Below, one piece after another: positions 1 through 9,061 of a DNA stretch of 64,000 nt (position 1 is its first letter; each line of letters starts with the position of its first letter). The DNA is from UBA9926 sp038131595. GTDB lineage: Bacteria > Pseudomonadota > Gammaproteobacteria > Pseudomonadales > Azotimanducaceae. The notes under the pieces are model-generated. The model made no database searches. It worked only from the letters and a program-made list of their open reading frames with translations, and was not told the origin of the DNA. The DNA lies in contig JAYPPR010000008.1 of NCBI GenBank assembly GCA_038131595.1, positions 1,178,001-1,242,000 on the forward strand. The letters run 5' to 3'. The translations under genes were made by a program, and so were the position numbers.

Positions 1-1826
1 GATCCATAAAAAGGGATGTCATCGAACGGAATATCGAGTGCCGTGCGAAGAATGGACCCAGCGCATGGGCCCATGAGTCCCACCATTGCGAGATCAGTCC
101 GATGACTCACCGTCACATCAAATTCGGCCGATTGACGTGTAAGCCACAATAGATCCTTGCGCCAGGTTGCGCAGGCGCTCGTGACTCTAAAGGCTGAGTC
201 ATCAAGCCGCAGAACGGTGACGTCTGCTTCGATGCCCCCTTGTTCGTTGAGCCACTGGGTATAGACGAGATGACCTGTTCCTACATCGACGTCGTTAGCG
301 CAGAGCCACTGCATGAAAGAGAGTGCATGAGGCCCCTCGATGTCGAAGATGGGATAACTGGATTGATCAAAGATCACGGCCTGCTCTGCCGCCGCGCGGC
401 ATTCCTGGGCAACCGCGCCGAACCACTCAGGATCATCGTAGGCGTACCGCCTTCCGGGGCCGGCATCTTTATCGAACCAGAGAGGGCGCTCGAATCCGGC
501 GAGTTCCCCCCACACGGCACCCGCCTCGCTGAAGGCCTCATGAAGCGGGGAGTGCTGAATGCCGCGGCCCGTTTCGAATTGTCTGTCAGGCCAGTGCAGG
601 TCATAGAGAAGCCCCAACGCCTCGGTGGTTCGCTCGGCGAGAAATGCTTTTTCGTTCTGAAACGGGTAGGCCCGCCGAATATCGACATCCCATAGATCCA
701 TAGGCGGGCGCCCACTGATCATCCATTCGGCGAGGACCTTCCCGACGCCCCCCGCGCTCTGGATACCGATGGAGTTAAACCCTGCCGCGACAAAGAGCTG
801 GTTGACCTCTGGGGTTTCGCCCAGCAGATAGCGATTGTCCGGGGTGAAGCTCTCCGGTCCGTTAAAGAACAATTGCACGCCTGCCTGTTCTAACTCCGGG
901 AAGCGGGCAATGGCGCGGGTAAAGATGGGCTCGAAATGGGAGAAGTCAGCGGGCAGGCTGTCGAACTCAAAGTTGCTGGGAATGCCTTCTACCGCCCAAG
1001 GCTTCGCGCGACGCTCAAACGCTCCGAGCAGCAGCTTTCCGGCATCAAATTTATAGTAGGCCTCCTCATCAGGAACACGCAGGGTGGGCCGCATCGCTGT
1101 GAAGCGTTCGAGTGGCTCGGTGACAAGGTAAAAGTGCTCAGCAGCCTGAAGCGGCGCAAGCACGCCGTAGCGAGCGAGGAAGTCTCTCGTCCACATGCCG
1201 CCTGCGATCACGACTTGTTGTGCGGTGATGGTTTCGCCTGTAGCAAGCTGCACACCTTTCACGGCACCGTCAGCGAGGACCAACTCGGTGACCTCACTGT
1301 TCTCGATGATGAGTGCGCCTTCCTGCCTTGCCCCCTTCGCAAGCGCAAGGGTGGTATCGATTGGATTCGTCTGACCGTCGCCTGGCAGGTAAACGCCGCC
1401 CCGCGCGTCAGAGAGCGTAATGCCTGGCCACTGCTCGGCTATGAAATCAGGTTCAACCCACTTGCAGGCCACATCGAAGGCGTTGGCCATGGTCGCCTGC
1501 CTGCGCAGTTCCGCCTCGCGTTCCCCATTGAGCGCAAGGGTGATAGATCCCGTTTGCTGGTAGCCGGTTGCCTGTCCGGTAATAGACTCCAATGACTGAA
1601 ATAATTCGGTTGAATACTTGGCGAGGCGAGTCATGTTCTGGGACGCACGAAGCTGCGCCACGAGTCCAGCGGCATGCCAGGTGGTTCCGCTGGTCAGTTG
1701 CTTGCGTTCGAGCAAGACCACGTCGCTAACGCCGGCACGCGCAAGGTGGTAAGCCACCGAGCAGCCGATGATGCCGCCGCCAATAATGACGACTTGAGCG
1801 CTGGTAGGCAGTGTGTCTTTTGTCAT
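1..1826 (-). CDS. Dimethylglycine/sarcosine dehydrogenase-like FAD enzyme (C-terminus cut by window edge)
   Basis: Oxidative demethylation of an N-methylated glycine (dimethylglycine or sarcosine) is the usual role of this family, with methyl transfer to folate. Reading the minus strand from the ATG at 1826 gives an open frame to the window edge, about 608 codons of a family usually near 800. The N-terminus has a Rossmann FAD motif (VVIIGGGIIGCSVAYHLA) and then TTWHAAG, where the His is the covalent FAD attachment residue in characterised relatives. Further in are TGYQQTGS and FTPDNRYLLGETPEV, typical of the DAO domain. The part after about residue 430 should be the FAO/GcvT-like folate domain. 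The start overlaps the stop of the MaoC-like gene by ATGA, so the two are probably translated together. Substrate among the methylated glycines is not decided by sequence alone. Confidence 0.85.
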   Translation of the reverse strand, partial: MTKDTLPTSAQVVIIGGGIIGCSVAYHLARAGVSDVVLLERKQLTSGTTWHAAGLVAQLRASQNMTRLAKYSTELFQSLESITGQATGYQQTGSITLALNGEREAELRRQATMANAFDVACKWVEPDFIAEQWPGITLSDARGGVYLPGDGQTNPIDTTLALAKGARQEGALIIENSEVTELVLADGAVKGVQLATGETITAQQVVIAGGMWTRDFLARYGVLAPLQAAEHFYLVTEPLERFTAMRPTLRVPDEEAYYKFDAGKLLLGAFERRAKPWAVEGIPSNFEFDSLPADFSHFEPIFTRAIARFPELEQAGVQLFFNGPESFTPDNRYLLGETPEVNQLFVAAGFNSIGIQSAGGVGKVLAEWMISGRPPMDLWDVDIRRAYPFQNEKAFLAERTTEALGLLYDLHWPDRQFETGRGIQHSPLHEAFSEAGAVWGELAGFERPLWFDKDAGPGRRYAYDDPEWFGAVAQECRAAAEQAVIFDQSSYPIFDIEGPHALSFMQWLCANDVDVGTGHLVYTQWLNEQGGIEADVTVLRLDDSAFRVTSACATWRKDLLWLTRQSAEFDVTVSHRTDLAMVGLMGPCAGSILRTALDIPFDDIPFYG

Positions 1827-2308
1827 TCGGATGTTGGTAAGGGGTGCCAATAGGTGAGGTATTCCGCATAGACCGCGGGCTCGGCGGCTCCCTCAACTTC
1901 AACATGATGGCTTACTTTCAGCAGATACTCGCCGTTGCCCTTTGGGGTGACCTCCATCAGATGAATTCTAGATCGGAGCCGAAGGCCTTCGCCGATGATG
2001 ATGGGTTTAAGGATTCGAACTTTGTCGAGTCCGTAATTGAGGGGGTCGCAAGCGTCGATTGGCCAGAGGCCTGCTGACTTGAAGAAGTGCGATAACAAAC
2101 CAACCACGTGGAAGCCATGCATCAAGGTACCGCCGTAGGGCGTTGTCTCGGCGTATTCAGGGTCGCAGTGGCCTGGGGTTCGCCAGTGGGTGACTTCCCC
2201 AAACACGTTGACTTTGACCTGATCAATCGCGACCCAAGGGCTAACCCCAAGCTCTTCGCCAATTCTGTTTTGTGCGGTGGCGAGTTCAAGCGGTGATGGT
2301 GCATTCAT
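1823..2308 (-). CDS. MaoC-like (hotdog-fold) dehydratase family protein
   Basis: A 161-residue hotdog-fold protein resembling MaoC/NodN-type enoyl-CoA hydratases. The segment HCDPEYA followed by TPYGGTLMHGF matches the family pattern (HVDPERA...FGGxIAHGF). The family catalytic Asp expected about five residues before that His is not evident: the sequence there reads THWRTPGH. So either the activity differs or the alignment shifts locally. The start at 2308 has AAGGTA about 8 nt upstream. It overlaps the dimethylglycine dehydrogenase-like gene by 4 bp, suggesting a shared operon, although an enoyl-CoA hydratase role has no obvious link to methylglycine oxidation. Family assignment is fairly sure; function is not. 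Confidence 0.75.
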   Translation of the reverse strand: MNAPSPLELATAQNRIGEELGVSPWVAIDQVKVNVFGEVTHWRTPGHCDPEYAETTPYGGTLMHGFHVVGLLSHFFKSAGLWPIDACDPLNYGLDKVRILKPIIIGEGLRLRSRIHLMEVTPKGNGEYLLKVSHHVEVEGAAEPAVYAEYLTYWHPLPTSE

Positions 2309-2502
2309 TCAGAGTACCTTGATTGGCTGACGCTTATCGAACGAGAGCTTACCGTTCATCGTCTGCCGTACCTAGTGCTGGAAAGACCATTGTCCTGATG
2401 GACTCCCTGCCAGAGGCGCGTCGCATCGGTCGTTAATGCTGAGCGCTCAATCAAGGCTCTGGCTAAATGTTGTTGGGCGCGAAACTAGACCTGCTGCGCA
2501 AA

Positions 2503-2528
2503 AAAAACGCCCCAAGTGGGGCGTTTTT
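2503..2528 (-). terminator. Rho-independent terminator after the TonB-dependent receptor
   Basis: A perfect 11-bp inverted repeat, AAAAACGCCCC and GGGGCGTTTTT around an AAGT loop. On the minus strand it is a GC-rich hairpin followed by a U run, 18 bp past the receptor stop. The A run on the other side makes it potentially bidirectional. Confidence 0.9.
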
Positions 2529-2545
2529 GATCCAGCGTCTGGCGT

Positions 2546-5500
2546 CTAGAGTGAGAGGTTGAGTCCCATCCAGAACATGCGTCCGCGAGGGCTAACGGGA
2601 TAGGCGTTGGCCGTAATGAACGGCTCCTCTTCGGTCACATTGCGAACACCGAACGAAAGATTCACGTTGTCCTGAATGGCGTAGCTGCCATTAAAGTCAT
2701 GAATCCACATATCGTCCATAAGGACTGAAGGTCCAAATAAGGTCTCATAGGTTTCAACCTCAGGTCCGTTGCCAAGCAGCATTTCGCTGATGAACTGGCT
2801 CTGCCAGCCGAGTGACAGGCTGCCAATCTGATACTTCAGGAAGATGTTGCCCGCGTACTCTGGCGCACCAATCTCTAGGAGCTCGGGGTCTTTCTCAGAA
2901 AGATCGAGCGGGTTCTGGTACCGCGTATTGTCATTGACCTTGGTACCCGAGACTCGGATTGAGAACATGTGCTCGCCAAGCTCAAAAGCGTAATTAGCAG
3001 CTAAGTCATAGCCATCGGTCTCAGACTTCGCGTAGTTCAAAAGGCCCGTTCTCATGAACGTGAACCCACCGGCCTGTAGGCTGTTGGGGTCGCCGTTACG
3101 CTCAAAGAGGTCACAGAACTGATTGTTCAGCTCAGCGCCCTGATAGCATCCCAGTACGATGTCGTCTGCGCGAACGCTTTGAATCGCATCTTCAATCGAG
3201 ATATCCCACACATCGAAGGTCAGCGAGAACCCGTCAAGGAAAGAAGGCTGGAAGACGAAACCATAGGTTAGCGTTTCAGCGGTCTCCTCATTGAGGTTTG
3301 GGTTACCGCCTGTCAGGCCGCCGAAGCGGGCAGAGAGGGGGTCAAGGAACGCATAATTGCCATCTGCATCAAAGGGATCGATCCCGATGCTTTGGAAGTA
3401 GGTCGTACAGTTGGCTTGCAAGTTTGCGCCAAGCGCCGCGTCAACACCTGCGATGTACGTTGCATCACAAGGGTCAGTCGGCCTGAAGGTGGCACTGGTC
3501 ACCGGGCCATAGAGCTCGGTGATGTTGGGCGCACGGACCGCTTCTGAGTAAGTAGCCCGCACCGCGAAATCATTCACCGGTGCATAAATGAGCGTGCTTC
3601 TCCAAGTGGTGGTCTGACCAATCGAATCGTAGTCAGAGAACCGTGCCGCGAGGTCAACCGTCAATTCCCTTGCGCCAGGCACATCAGCTAAGAGTGGCAG
3701 TGACAGTTCAAGGAATAATTCTGTGACCGTGTAGTCACCCTGCTCATTGTTGTCGGCAAGGCCTGGGTCGAACACGAGGCTGCCATTTCCAGATACCTCG
3801 GAGATGAGCGTGCCAGGCGTGAAGTTAGAACCTGCAGGTAAAACCCCTCGACTCCAGGGTGAGAAGTCAGCATCCGATTCCTCTTTCCTGTACTCGAGTC
3901 CCGCTGCAAACCCAGGAGCACCTCCTGGAAGTTCAAAGAAAGCGCTTGTGTCGCCCGTCACCACGCCGCTCAATACCAGCTGGGTGAGCTCAAGTGAGTT
4001 TTTCGTTTCGATTAGAACGAAGTCCTTAGCTGCCTGAGAGACACCTGCTTCACCCGCAAATATGTTGAGAGGTGCACATTGACCGTCACCTGGGACGAAC
4101 GAGAAATAGCCTTCATCGTACGCAGGAATACCAAACGGTGTGTTGAGCGCGGGAGCCGTTGGATCAACCGAAGACCGGCAGGCTGGGGCCCCGGTGGCAG
4201 GGTCCGTCACTGCATCGATCGCAGCAAAGAATCGGTCTACGATTACGGAGTTGGGGAAGGCGCGGTCTTGGGTGAAGCGACCAAAGTTAACGCTAACCTC
4301 ATAATCCATGTTGTCGTTTAGCGCCCCTTCAATGCCAAACACCGCTCGAACAGTTTCGCGATCTGTGCGTCGCTCGGCGCCGAAGTAAATGGGGTCGACC
4401 GTCAGTGCAACGCCGCCGCCGTAGCCGGCTGCAACGTCAGCAATGAATTCGGGAAGATAAGGGTTGTCAGCCGCGCCATATAGGAGATCCCAGAAGGAGT
4501 TGGAGAAACCACCCGTATCCGTTGATTGATCAACCCACTTCAATTCAGCGAATGCGCGCACCGAGTCCGTTAAGTCATATCGCGCGTTGACGTTGATTGC
4601 GATCTTCTGGTCTGGCAGCAAGAAATCCATTTGATCATTCAAGTAGACGTCTGTGGACGTACCGCCGAACCCGTTGAAGTTTCCAGCAACCAGTCCATCT
4701 TCGTTAACGGCGTAGGAGCCGTCAGCCTGCTGATACCAGCAGCCGCCAACAACCCCAAAAGAAGCTGCTCCAAACACAGAGTTGTAGCCCGCGAAAGAAT
4801 CGAGGCAATCAGGAGTGCCATTGCCGTTCAAATCGATCGGTGTTTCTGGATCGAAGCCCGCAAACGAGAAAGGATCGCCGGGAATCAGCCAGCCATAGCC
4901 CGAAGTGATTGAGAAGGTGGCCTCTGGGAAAATTGCCCGTGGGAACGCGGATCCTGCTTGATCGATGAGGGCAAGCTCAGCACTGGTCAGATCACCGGCG
5001 GTGATTGGCGCATCGGGGAAAGCCGCGTTGTAGTTGTCGATGAACCCTTGCGAGGTTGGGATCGGCAGGCCAACAGGGAACAACCCTGTGTTGGCGTAAT
5101 TGTAGTAGGCCTGAAAGTTGGGTGTGCTCGCGCTGATGTTGCCGTTTTGGAAGCGCAGCGCAGGGTTTGAGTAGTCATCCCCGGTGCCGTAAGTCGCGCC
5201 TGGACGCTCGCTCATGCGAAGGCCGTCATCTTTGCTGTAGTCCACGGCAATGACAATATTGCCTCGGCCATCTGAGAAGTTTTTGCCCCAAATAGCGCCA
5301 ATGGACGATTGTCTGCCATCGCCTTCACCGGACACTGCGGCATTGACGTCGATTTCAAAGCCTTCGAAATCATCTTTTAAGATGAAATTCACAACGCCGG
5401 TCACCGCATCTGCACCATAGACTGCGGATGCGCCGCCTGTGAGTACTTCGACTCGCTCAACCAATTGCTTGGGAATAGAGCCAATATCAACCGCCGCACT

Positions 5501-5878
5501 CCCTTGGACGCCGCCGACGTGACGCCGACCGTCAACCAATGTAAGGGTTCGATTGATGCCAAGATTGCGCAGATTGAGCAGGTTGGCGCCGTCCGCAAAG
5601 CCGCTGTCAATAGACATCTCCTGCGATAGCGAGCCAATTAGAGCGGGAATATCGTTGACCACATCCATCAGGGCGAACTCGCCCGATTCAGCGATGTCTT
5701 CACTCGATACGCCTTGAATGGGTTGGGCGCCAGTTAAGTTGCTGTCTCTGGCTATTCGACTACCGGTGACGACGACCTCTTCGATTTCGTCAGATGCCGC
5801 GAAACTGGGCACGGGGGCCGAAAGTGCCAGCATGGCAGCGATAACTGCCAGTGGGGTCGAGCGCTTGATACTGTTCAT
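2546..5878 (-). CDS. TonB-dependent outer membrane receptor
   Basis: A 1110-residue outer-membrane beta-barrel receptor that would import a siderophore, glycan or other large substrate using TonB energy. A Sec signal peptide (about residues 1-27, ending PSFA) is followed by a TonB box-like EEVVVTGSRI. The plug domain follows, with LVDGRRHVGG and the motif VERVEVLTGGASAVYGADAVTGVVNFILK. The barrel follows, with NPNLNEETAETLTYGFVFQP and a C-terminal strand ending in NLSL rather than the usual aromatic residue. The start has GAGGT about 8 nt upstream. It is a single-gene unit ended by the hairpin at 2503-2528. The large barrel and Asp/Asn-rich loops resemble receptors for organic substrates in marine gammaproteobacteria, but the ligand cannot be read from sequence. 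No Fur-like site was seen directly upstream. Confidence 0.93.
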   Translation of the reverse strand: MNSIKRSTPLAVIAAMLALSAPVPSFAASDEIEEVVVTGSRIARDSNLTGAQPIQGVSSEDIAESGEFALMDVVNDIPALIGSLSQEMSIDSGFADGANLLNLRNLGINRTLTLVDGRRHVGGVQGSAAVDIGSIPKQLVERVEVLTGGASAVYGADAVTGVVNFILKDDFEGFEIDVNAAVSGEGDGRQSSIGAIWGKNFSDGRGNIVIAVDYSKDDGLRMSERPGATYGTGDDYSNPALRFQNGNISASTPNFQAYYNYANTGLFPVGLPIPTSQGFIDNYNAAFPDAPITAGDLTSAELALIDQAGSAFPRAIFPEATFSITSGYGWLIPGDPFSFAGFDPETPIDLNGNGTPDCLDSFAGYNSVFGAASFGVVGGCWYQQADGSYAVNEDGLVAGNFNGFGGTSTDVYLNDQMDFLLPDQKIAINVNARYDLTDSVRAFAELKWVDQSTDTGGFSNSFWDLLYGAADNPYLPEFIADVAAGYGGGVALTVDPIYFGAERRTDRETVRAVFGIEGALNDNMDYEVSVNFGRFTQDRAFPNSVIVDRFFAAIDAVTDPATGAPACRSSVDPTAPALNTPFGIPAYDEGYFSFVPGDGQCAPLNIFAGEAGVSQAAKDFVLIETKNSLELTQLVLSGVVTGDTSAFFELPGGAPGFAAGLEYRKEESDADFSPWSRGVLPAGSNFTPGTLISEVSGNGSLVFDPGLADNNEQGDYTVTELFLELSLPLLADVPGARELTVDLAARFSDYDSIGQTTTWRSTLIYAPVNDFAVRATYSEAVRAPNITELYGPVTSATFRPTDPCDATYIAGVDAALGANLQANCTTYFQSIGIDPFDADGNYAFLDPLSARFGGLTGGNPNLNEETAETLTYGFVFQPSFLDGFSLTFDVWDISIEDAIQSVRADDIVLGCYQGAELNNQFCDLFERNGDPNSLQAGGFTFMRTGLLNYAKSETDGYDLAANYAFELGEHMFSIRVSGTKVNDNTRYQNPLDLSEKDPELLEIGAPEYAGNIFLKYQIGSLSLGWQSQFISEMLLGNGPEVETYETLFGPSVLMDDMWIHDFNGSYAIQDNVNLSFGVRNVTEEEPFITANAYPVSPRGRMFWMGLNLSL

Positions 5879-6410
5879 ACACTACACCTCAGTGATTGCT
5901 GATAATGGGTGAGCAAAGCTTCGCGAATGGTTAGCGGGTGTTTGCTCAGTATTTTACTTCAATGCCTCTTGCGCTATTGCCTCGCGCAGAGTTGAAAGTG
6001 CTACGCAAATTTCATTCCACAAGGGTTAGCCATAAAGGCGCCGATCCTCTGGAAATAACCGGTTTTTTAGTGACCCTTCGATAGCCCTTACGTCGCCATT
6101 GTTGATGACGAGTACTGGGACAGTCGCCGAAGTCAGTCGCATCAGGGGTTCGACCACTTCTCGCCAAGCAGGACTTGCCGATACGAGAGAGCCGTCTGAC
6201 CCAAACCGGTGGAGCGATTTTTCGCATTTTCCACTGAAAATCAAGCGTCATTTCCATTTCTCAATCTGAGGAAAATGCCTGTGGATAGGAGTTTTGGCAC
6301 CAAAAAGGGGCTTGAATCGGTGTGATGCACCACAGCCCTTCGTCTAATAATTTTGTGAGTCTTGCCCCGCCATTTGAGCGCCTGGAGGGAGCACCCCAAG
6401 CACTGCGAGG
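5879..6410. other. Intergenic region, no confident gene
   Basis: 532 bases between the receptor start and the end of the DUF917 gene. It presumably holds the receptor promoter near 5900-5960. The only coding-like stretch is a 72-codon minus-strand frame at 6026-6244, described separately. No terminator or operator stands out. Confidence 0.5.
6026..6244 (-). CDS. Possible small hypothetical protein
   Basis: A 72-residue minus-strand frame with a protein-like second half (VPVLVINNGDVRAIEGSL, then LFPEDRRLYG). I do not recognise the family. There is no strong ribosome binding site and another frame overlaps it, so it may be a fragment of a lost gene or chance. Confidence 0.25.
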   Translation of the reverse strand: MIFSGKCEKSLHRFGSDGSLVSASPAWREVVEPLMRLTSATVPVLVINNGDVRAIEGSLKNRLFPEDRRLYG

Positions 6411-7490
6411 TTAAGAAAGCGGCCGATACGGTGCTTTCAGCCCAAAATTACGGGGCCCCACGACTTCGAGCGCGTCAGCCGTCCGGTAATGGGGCGGCGC
6501 ACCAATGCCTAGGACACAGAGTCGTTGGCCGTAGGCGAGTCGCTCCGCATTGATGGGCTGGCCTGACTCGAAGTCCAAAGCAATGATGAGATCAGGAACA
6601 GTGGCAAGCACGGTGTCGCCTTGGCTTAATTGGATGAATTCGTTTTTGATTAGTAACTCAAACGATGTGTTCGTATCAAAAGACTCAAGGTGAACACTGC
6701 CTATGTCGTATCCGCCTTGGATCGACTGTTCGAGCCCCACGATTTTCCCCGTGCACAATGGATGCACGCTGCCATAAAGGCTTTCATCGAACAGCTGGCT
6801 CACCTCCCGAAGTAGGGGCTTCAAGTGGCCCTCGTGTCGACGGATCACTTGCCCGAGTGCTGCGGCGAACGAGATGGTTTTCGGAACGATGGCGCTGGCA
6901 ACGTCCTCCCGAGTCATTAGGTGCTCGACCGTGGTGATCATCCCGCCATGGGAATGAGCCCACGCTCGAATGATGGGCTCATACTGCTCACCATCGAGCG
7001 ACTGAAAAAGCTCTGTCTCCCCGCGGTAATCCAGCGCAAGGGCGGGCGTGGGTGGAATCCCTGCCAGCGCAAAAGTCATCATTTGGGCTTCAGGCAGTGC
7101 TCTCCCCATGCCGTCACCATCGATCACTGGAAGATCGAGTAGAGCGGCCGCTTGAATCGGAACCAATGAATTGCCACCGCCAACTTCGAAAGAGACTAGT
7201 GCGTCGACGGTGACATTGAGCTCACGTTCAAATGCTCGGACTGCGATCGCAGGATCCTCGAGCGAAGGCAAGAGTTCGAGGCTAGCGGTTGGCGCGCCAA
7301 CGCCGCCGAGCGCAACAACGCGAGCCCCATCCGGTAGGGCCTCGGGTCCAATCAATTGAACTGGGCCGCGGTCAGTGAGCACTTGCTCGGCTAGCATTCG
7401 CGATACCCACGGGTCGCCCCCTCCTCCGGTAGCAAGGAACACTGATCCAACGGAAATATCATGAATGTCGGCTGCGGAAATAGTCTTCAT
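6411..7490 (-). CDS. DUF917 family protein
   Basis: A 359-residue protein of the DUF917 (S-methyl thiohydantoin desulfurase-like) family. Recognisable features are the N-terminal SVFLATGGGGDPW, the middle VSFEVGGGNSLVPIQAA and PVIDGDGMGRALPE, and the C-terminal EVVGPRNFGL, all positionally typical. Such proteins are nearly always next to a hydantoinase A subunit, as here: the start overlaps the hydantoinase stop by 4 bp (ATGA at 7487-7490). With the permease upstream it should act on an imported hydantoin-like or other small cyclic nitrogen compound. The exact reaction is not shown by the sequence. It is the last gene of the operon. Confidence 0.88.
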   Translation of the reverse strand: MKTISAADIHDISVGSVFLATGGGGDPWVSRMLAEQVLTDRGPVQLIGPEALPDGARVVALGGVGAPTASLELLPSLEDPAIAVRAFERELNVTVDALVSFEVGGGNSLVPIQAAALLDLPVIDGDGMGRALPEAQMMTFALAGIPPTPALALDYRGETELFQSLDGEQYEPIIRAWAHSHGGMITTVEHLMTREDVASAIVPKTISFAAALGQVIRRHEGHLKPLLREVSQLFDESLYGSVHPLCTGKIVGLEQSIQGGYDIGSVHLESFDTNTSFELLIKNEFIQLSQGDTVLATVPDLIIALDFESGQPINAERLAYGQRLCVLGIGAPPHYRTADALEVVGPRNFGLKAPYRPLS

Positions 7491-9061
7491 TCCGACACCT
7501 TATGAATATTAAGGGGTTGGACCATCGGCGCGATGGGGCTACGAACTGACACTTTCACTCGGAACCAGGCATTGCCGAGATAAGGAACGTGATTTTCTTC
7601 AATAGACGAGAGGGCAGCGAGGTTTCTCACCCCGCCACTGGATTCGAGATCATCGAGCGCTTTCTCGGTCAGTCTTTCTATCGCGAGGGCCCGAGGCTCG
7701 TCATTAAAATGTATGACTTCGTCCGCATAGCCGCTCGCTTCCGCGGCAGATGCACCGATGGCATTGACGAGACCGCTCACGGCGGCATCAAGAAAAGACC
7801 AGTGTGCCTCGGCACAGGGTCGCAAGATGGCCGCGCCTCCGCCAACCACGATGACGGGTAGCGCCGTTTGCTCTCCCCGCATTTGGTCAACGAGTGGATA
7901 CACCGCAGCGCGAATCCGGTCATAGACTAAGTCGATGAACCCGTCACTAAGGTGCGCGACCAAAGATGGGTCGCCAATTGCCATGGCACCTGCTCTAACG
8001 GCGATATCGCTTAGCGTGAGCGTGTTGCCGCCAAACACCAACGCCTTATTGCCTAACTCATAACCCACTGATTCAGGACCAAACGTGCCGTCTTCATGAA
8101 CGAGGGTGCCGCCCCCTAGCCCAAGAGAGACGAGATCGGGCATTCGGAAGTGGGTGCGAACGGTCTCAATTTCAACCACTTGATGCGAGGTCCTGGGTAG
8201 GCCTTGCTTTAGCACACCGATGTCTGACGTGGTGCCACCGACATCGATCACGATCGCGTCCTGTAGGGCGGTTACTTCGGCAACGCCGCGGATGGAGTTG
8301 GTTGGTCCTGAAGCGAAGGTTAGTGCCGGTAGTGCTTTGATGCGACTCGCAGAGAGCACGGTGCCATCATTTTGGCTTACGAAAAACGGCGCTTTAATCG
8401 ACCGATCGTCAAGCGCTCGATGGTATCCGTCCACGACGTCCTCGGCATAGGGGCGAAGCGCCGCGTTCAGAATGGCAGCATTCTCGCGTTCGAGTAGCCC
8501 AAGTCCTCCCATTGTTTGTGAACAGGTGAACCGTCTCCTGGGATCTTGCTGAGCGAGCGCCTTCGCTAGGTCTAATTCGGATTCAGGTCGGATGGGTGAA
8601 AAGGGCGCGCTGATGACCACCGGGCAATCGGGATGCTTGCTAAGCAGGTCATGACAACTCGCTACGTCCTGGTCATCGAGTGTCGAGAGGGACTCACCCG
8701 TAAAAAGGTGGCCGCCCTTTAAATGTAGCGAAGCCTTGATGGCATGGTCCGCTAAATCGCTTGGCCACCCGACGCCTGACGGAAGCCCTTTTCCAGAGGG
8801 GGCACCTAGCCGTATTGCAAGGACCGGCGCCAGCGCCCGCCTTTCAACGACCGCATTGGTGAACTGAGTGGTCCCAAGCGAGATTAAATCAAGTTGCTCG
8901 ATCAAATCGGGTTGGCGCTCAGTGAGCATGTCGAGCGCATTTAAAATGCTGCGGTGAACGTCTTTCGAGGAGCTGACTTTTACGCCATCAACAAAGCGGC
9001 CGTCGTCCATTAGTGCAGCGTCGGTGTGCGTGCCGCCAACGTCGATACCGAGAACAATCAC
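7487..9061 (-). CDS. Hydantoinase/oxoprolinase family protein, short form (HyuA-like)
   Basis: A 524-residue ATP-dependent cyclic amide hydrolase of the ASKHA fold. The N-terminus GIDVGGTHTDAALMDDG is the Hydant_A_N phosphate-binding loop. Residues around 260-280 (DAIVIDVGGTTSDIGVL) give the second nucleotide-binding loop, followed by SLGLGGGTLVHEDG. It is shorter than the roughly 680-residue HyuA that pairs with HyuB, and no HyuB is nearby. Short forms usually occur with DUF917, as here. It overlaps the permease and the DUF917 gene by 4 bp each, so the three form one translationally coupled unit. It is expected to open a hydantoin-like ring in the cytoplasm; the substrate is unknown. Confidence 0.87.
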   Translation of the reverse strand: MIVLGIDVGGTHTDAALMDDGRFVDGVKVSSSKDVHRSILNALDMLTERQPDLIEQLDLISLGTTQFTNAVVERRALAPVLAIRLGAPSGKGLPSGVGWPSDLADHAIKASLHLKGGHLFTGESLSTLDDQDVASCHDLLSKHPDCPVVISAPFSPIRPESELDLAKALAQQDPRRRFTCSQTMGGLGLLERENAAILNAALRPYAEDVVDGYHRALDDRSIKAPFFVSQNDGTVLSASRIKALPALTFASGPTNSIRGVAEVTALQDAIVIDVGGTTSDIGVLKQGLPRTSHQVVEIETVRTHFRMPDLVSLGLGGGTLVHEDGTFGPESVGYELGNKALVFGGNTLTLSDIAVRAGAMAIGDPSLVAHLSDGFIDLVYDRIRAAVYPLVDQMRGEQTALPVIVVGGGAAILRPCAEAHWSFLDAAVSGLVNAIGASAAEASGYADEVIHFNDEPRALAIERLTEKALDDLESSGGVRNLAALSSIEENHVPYLGNAWFRVKVSVRSPIAPMVQPLNIHKVSE

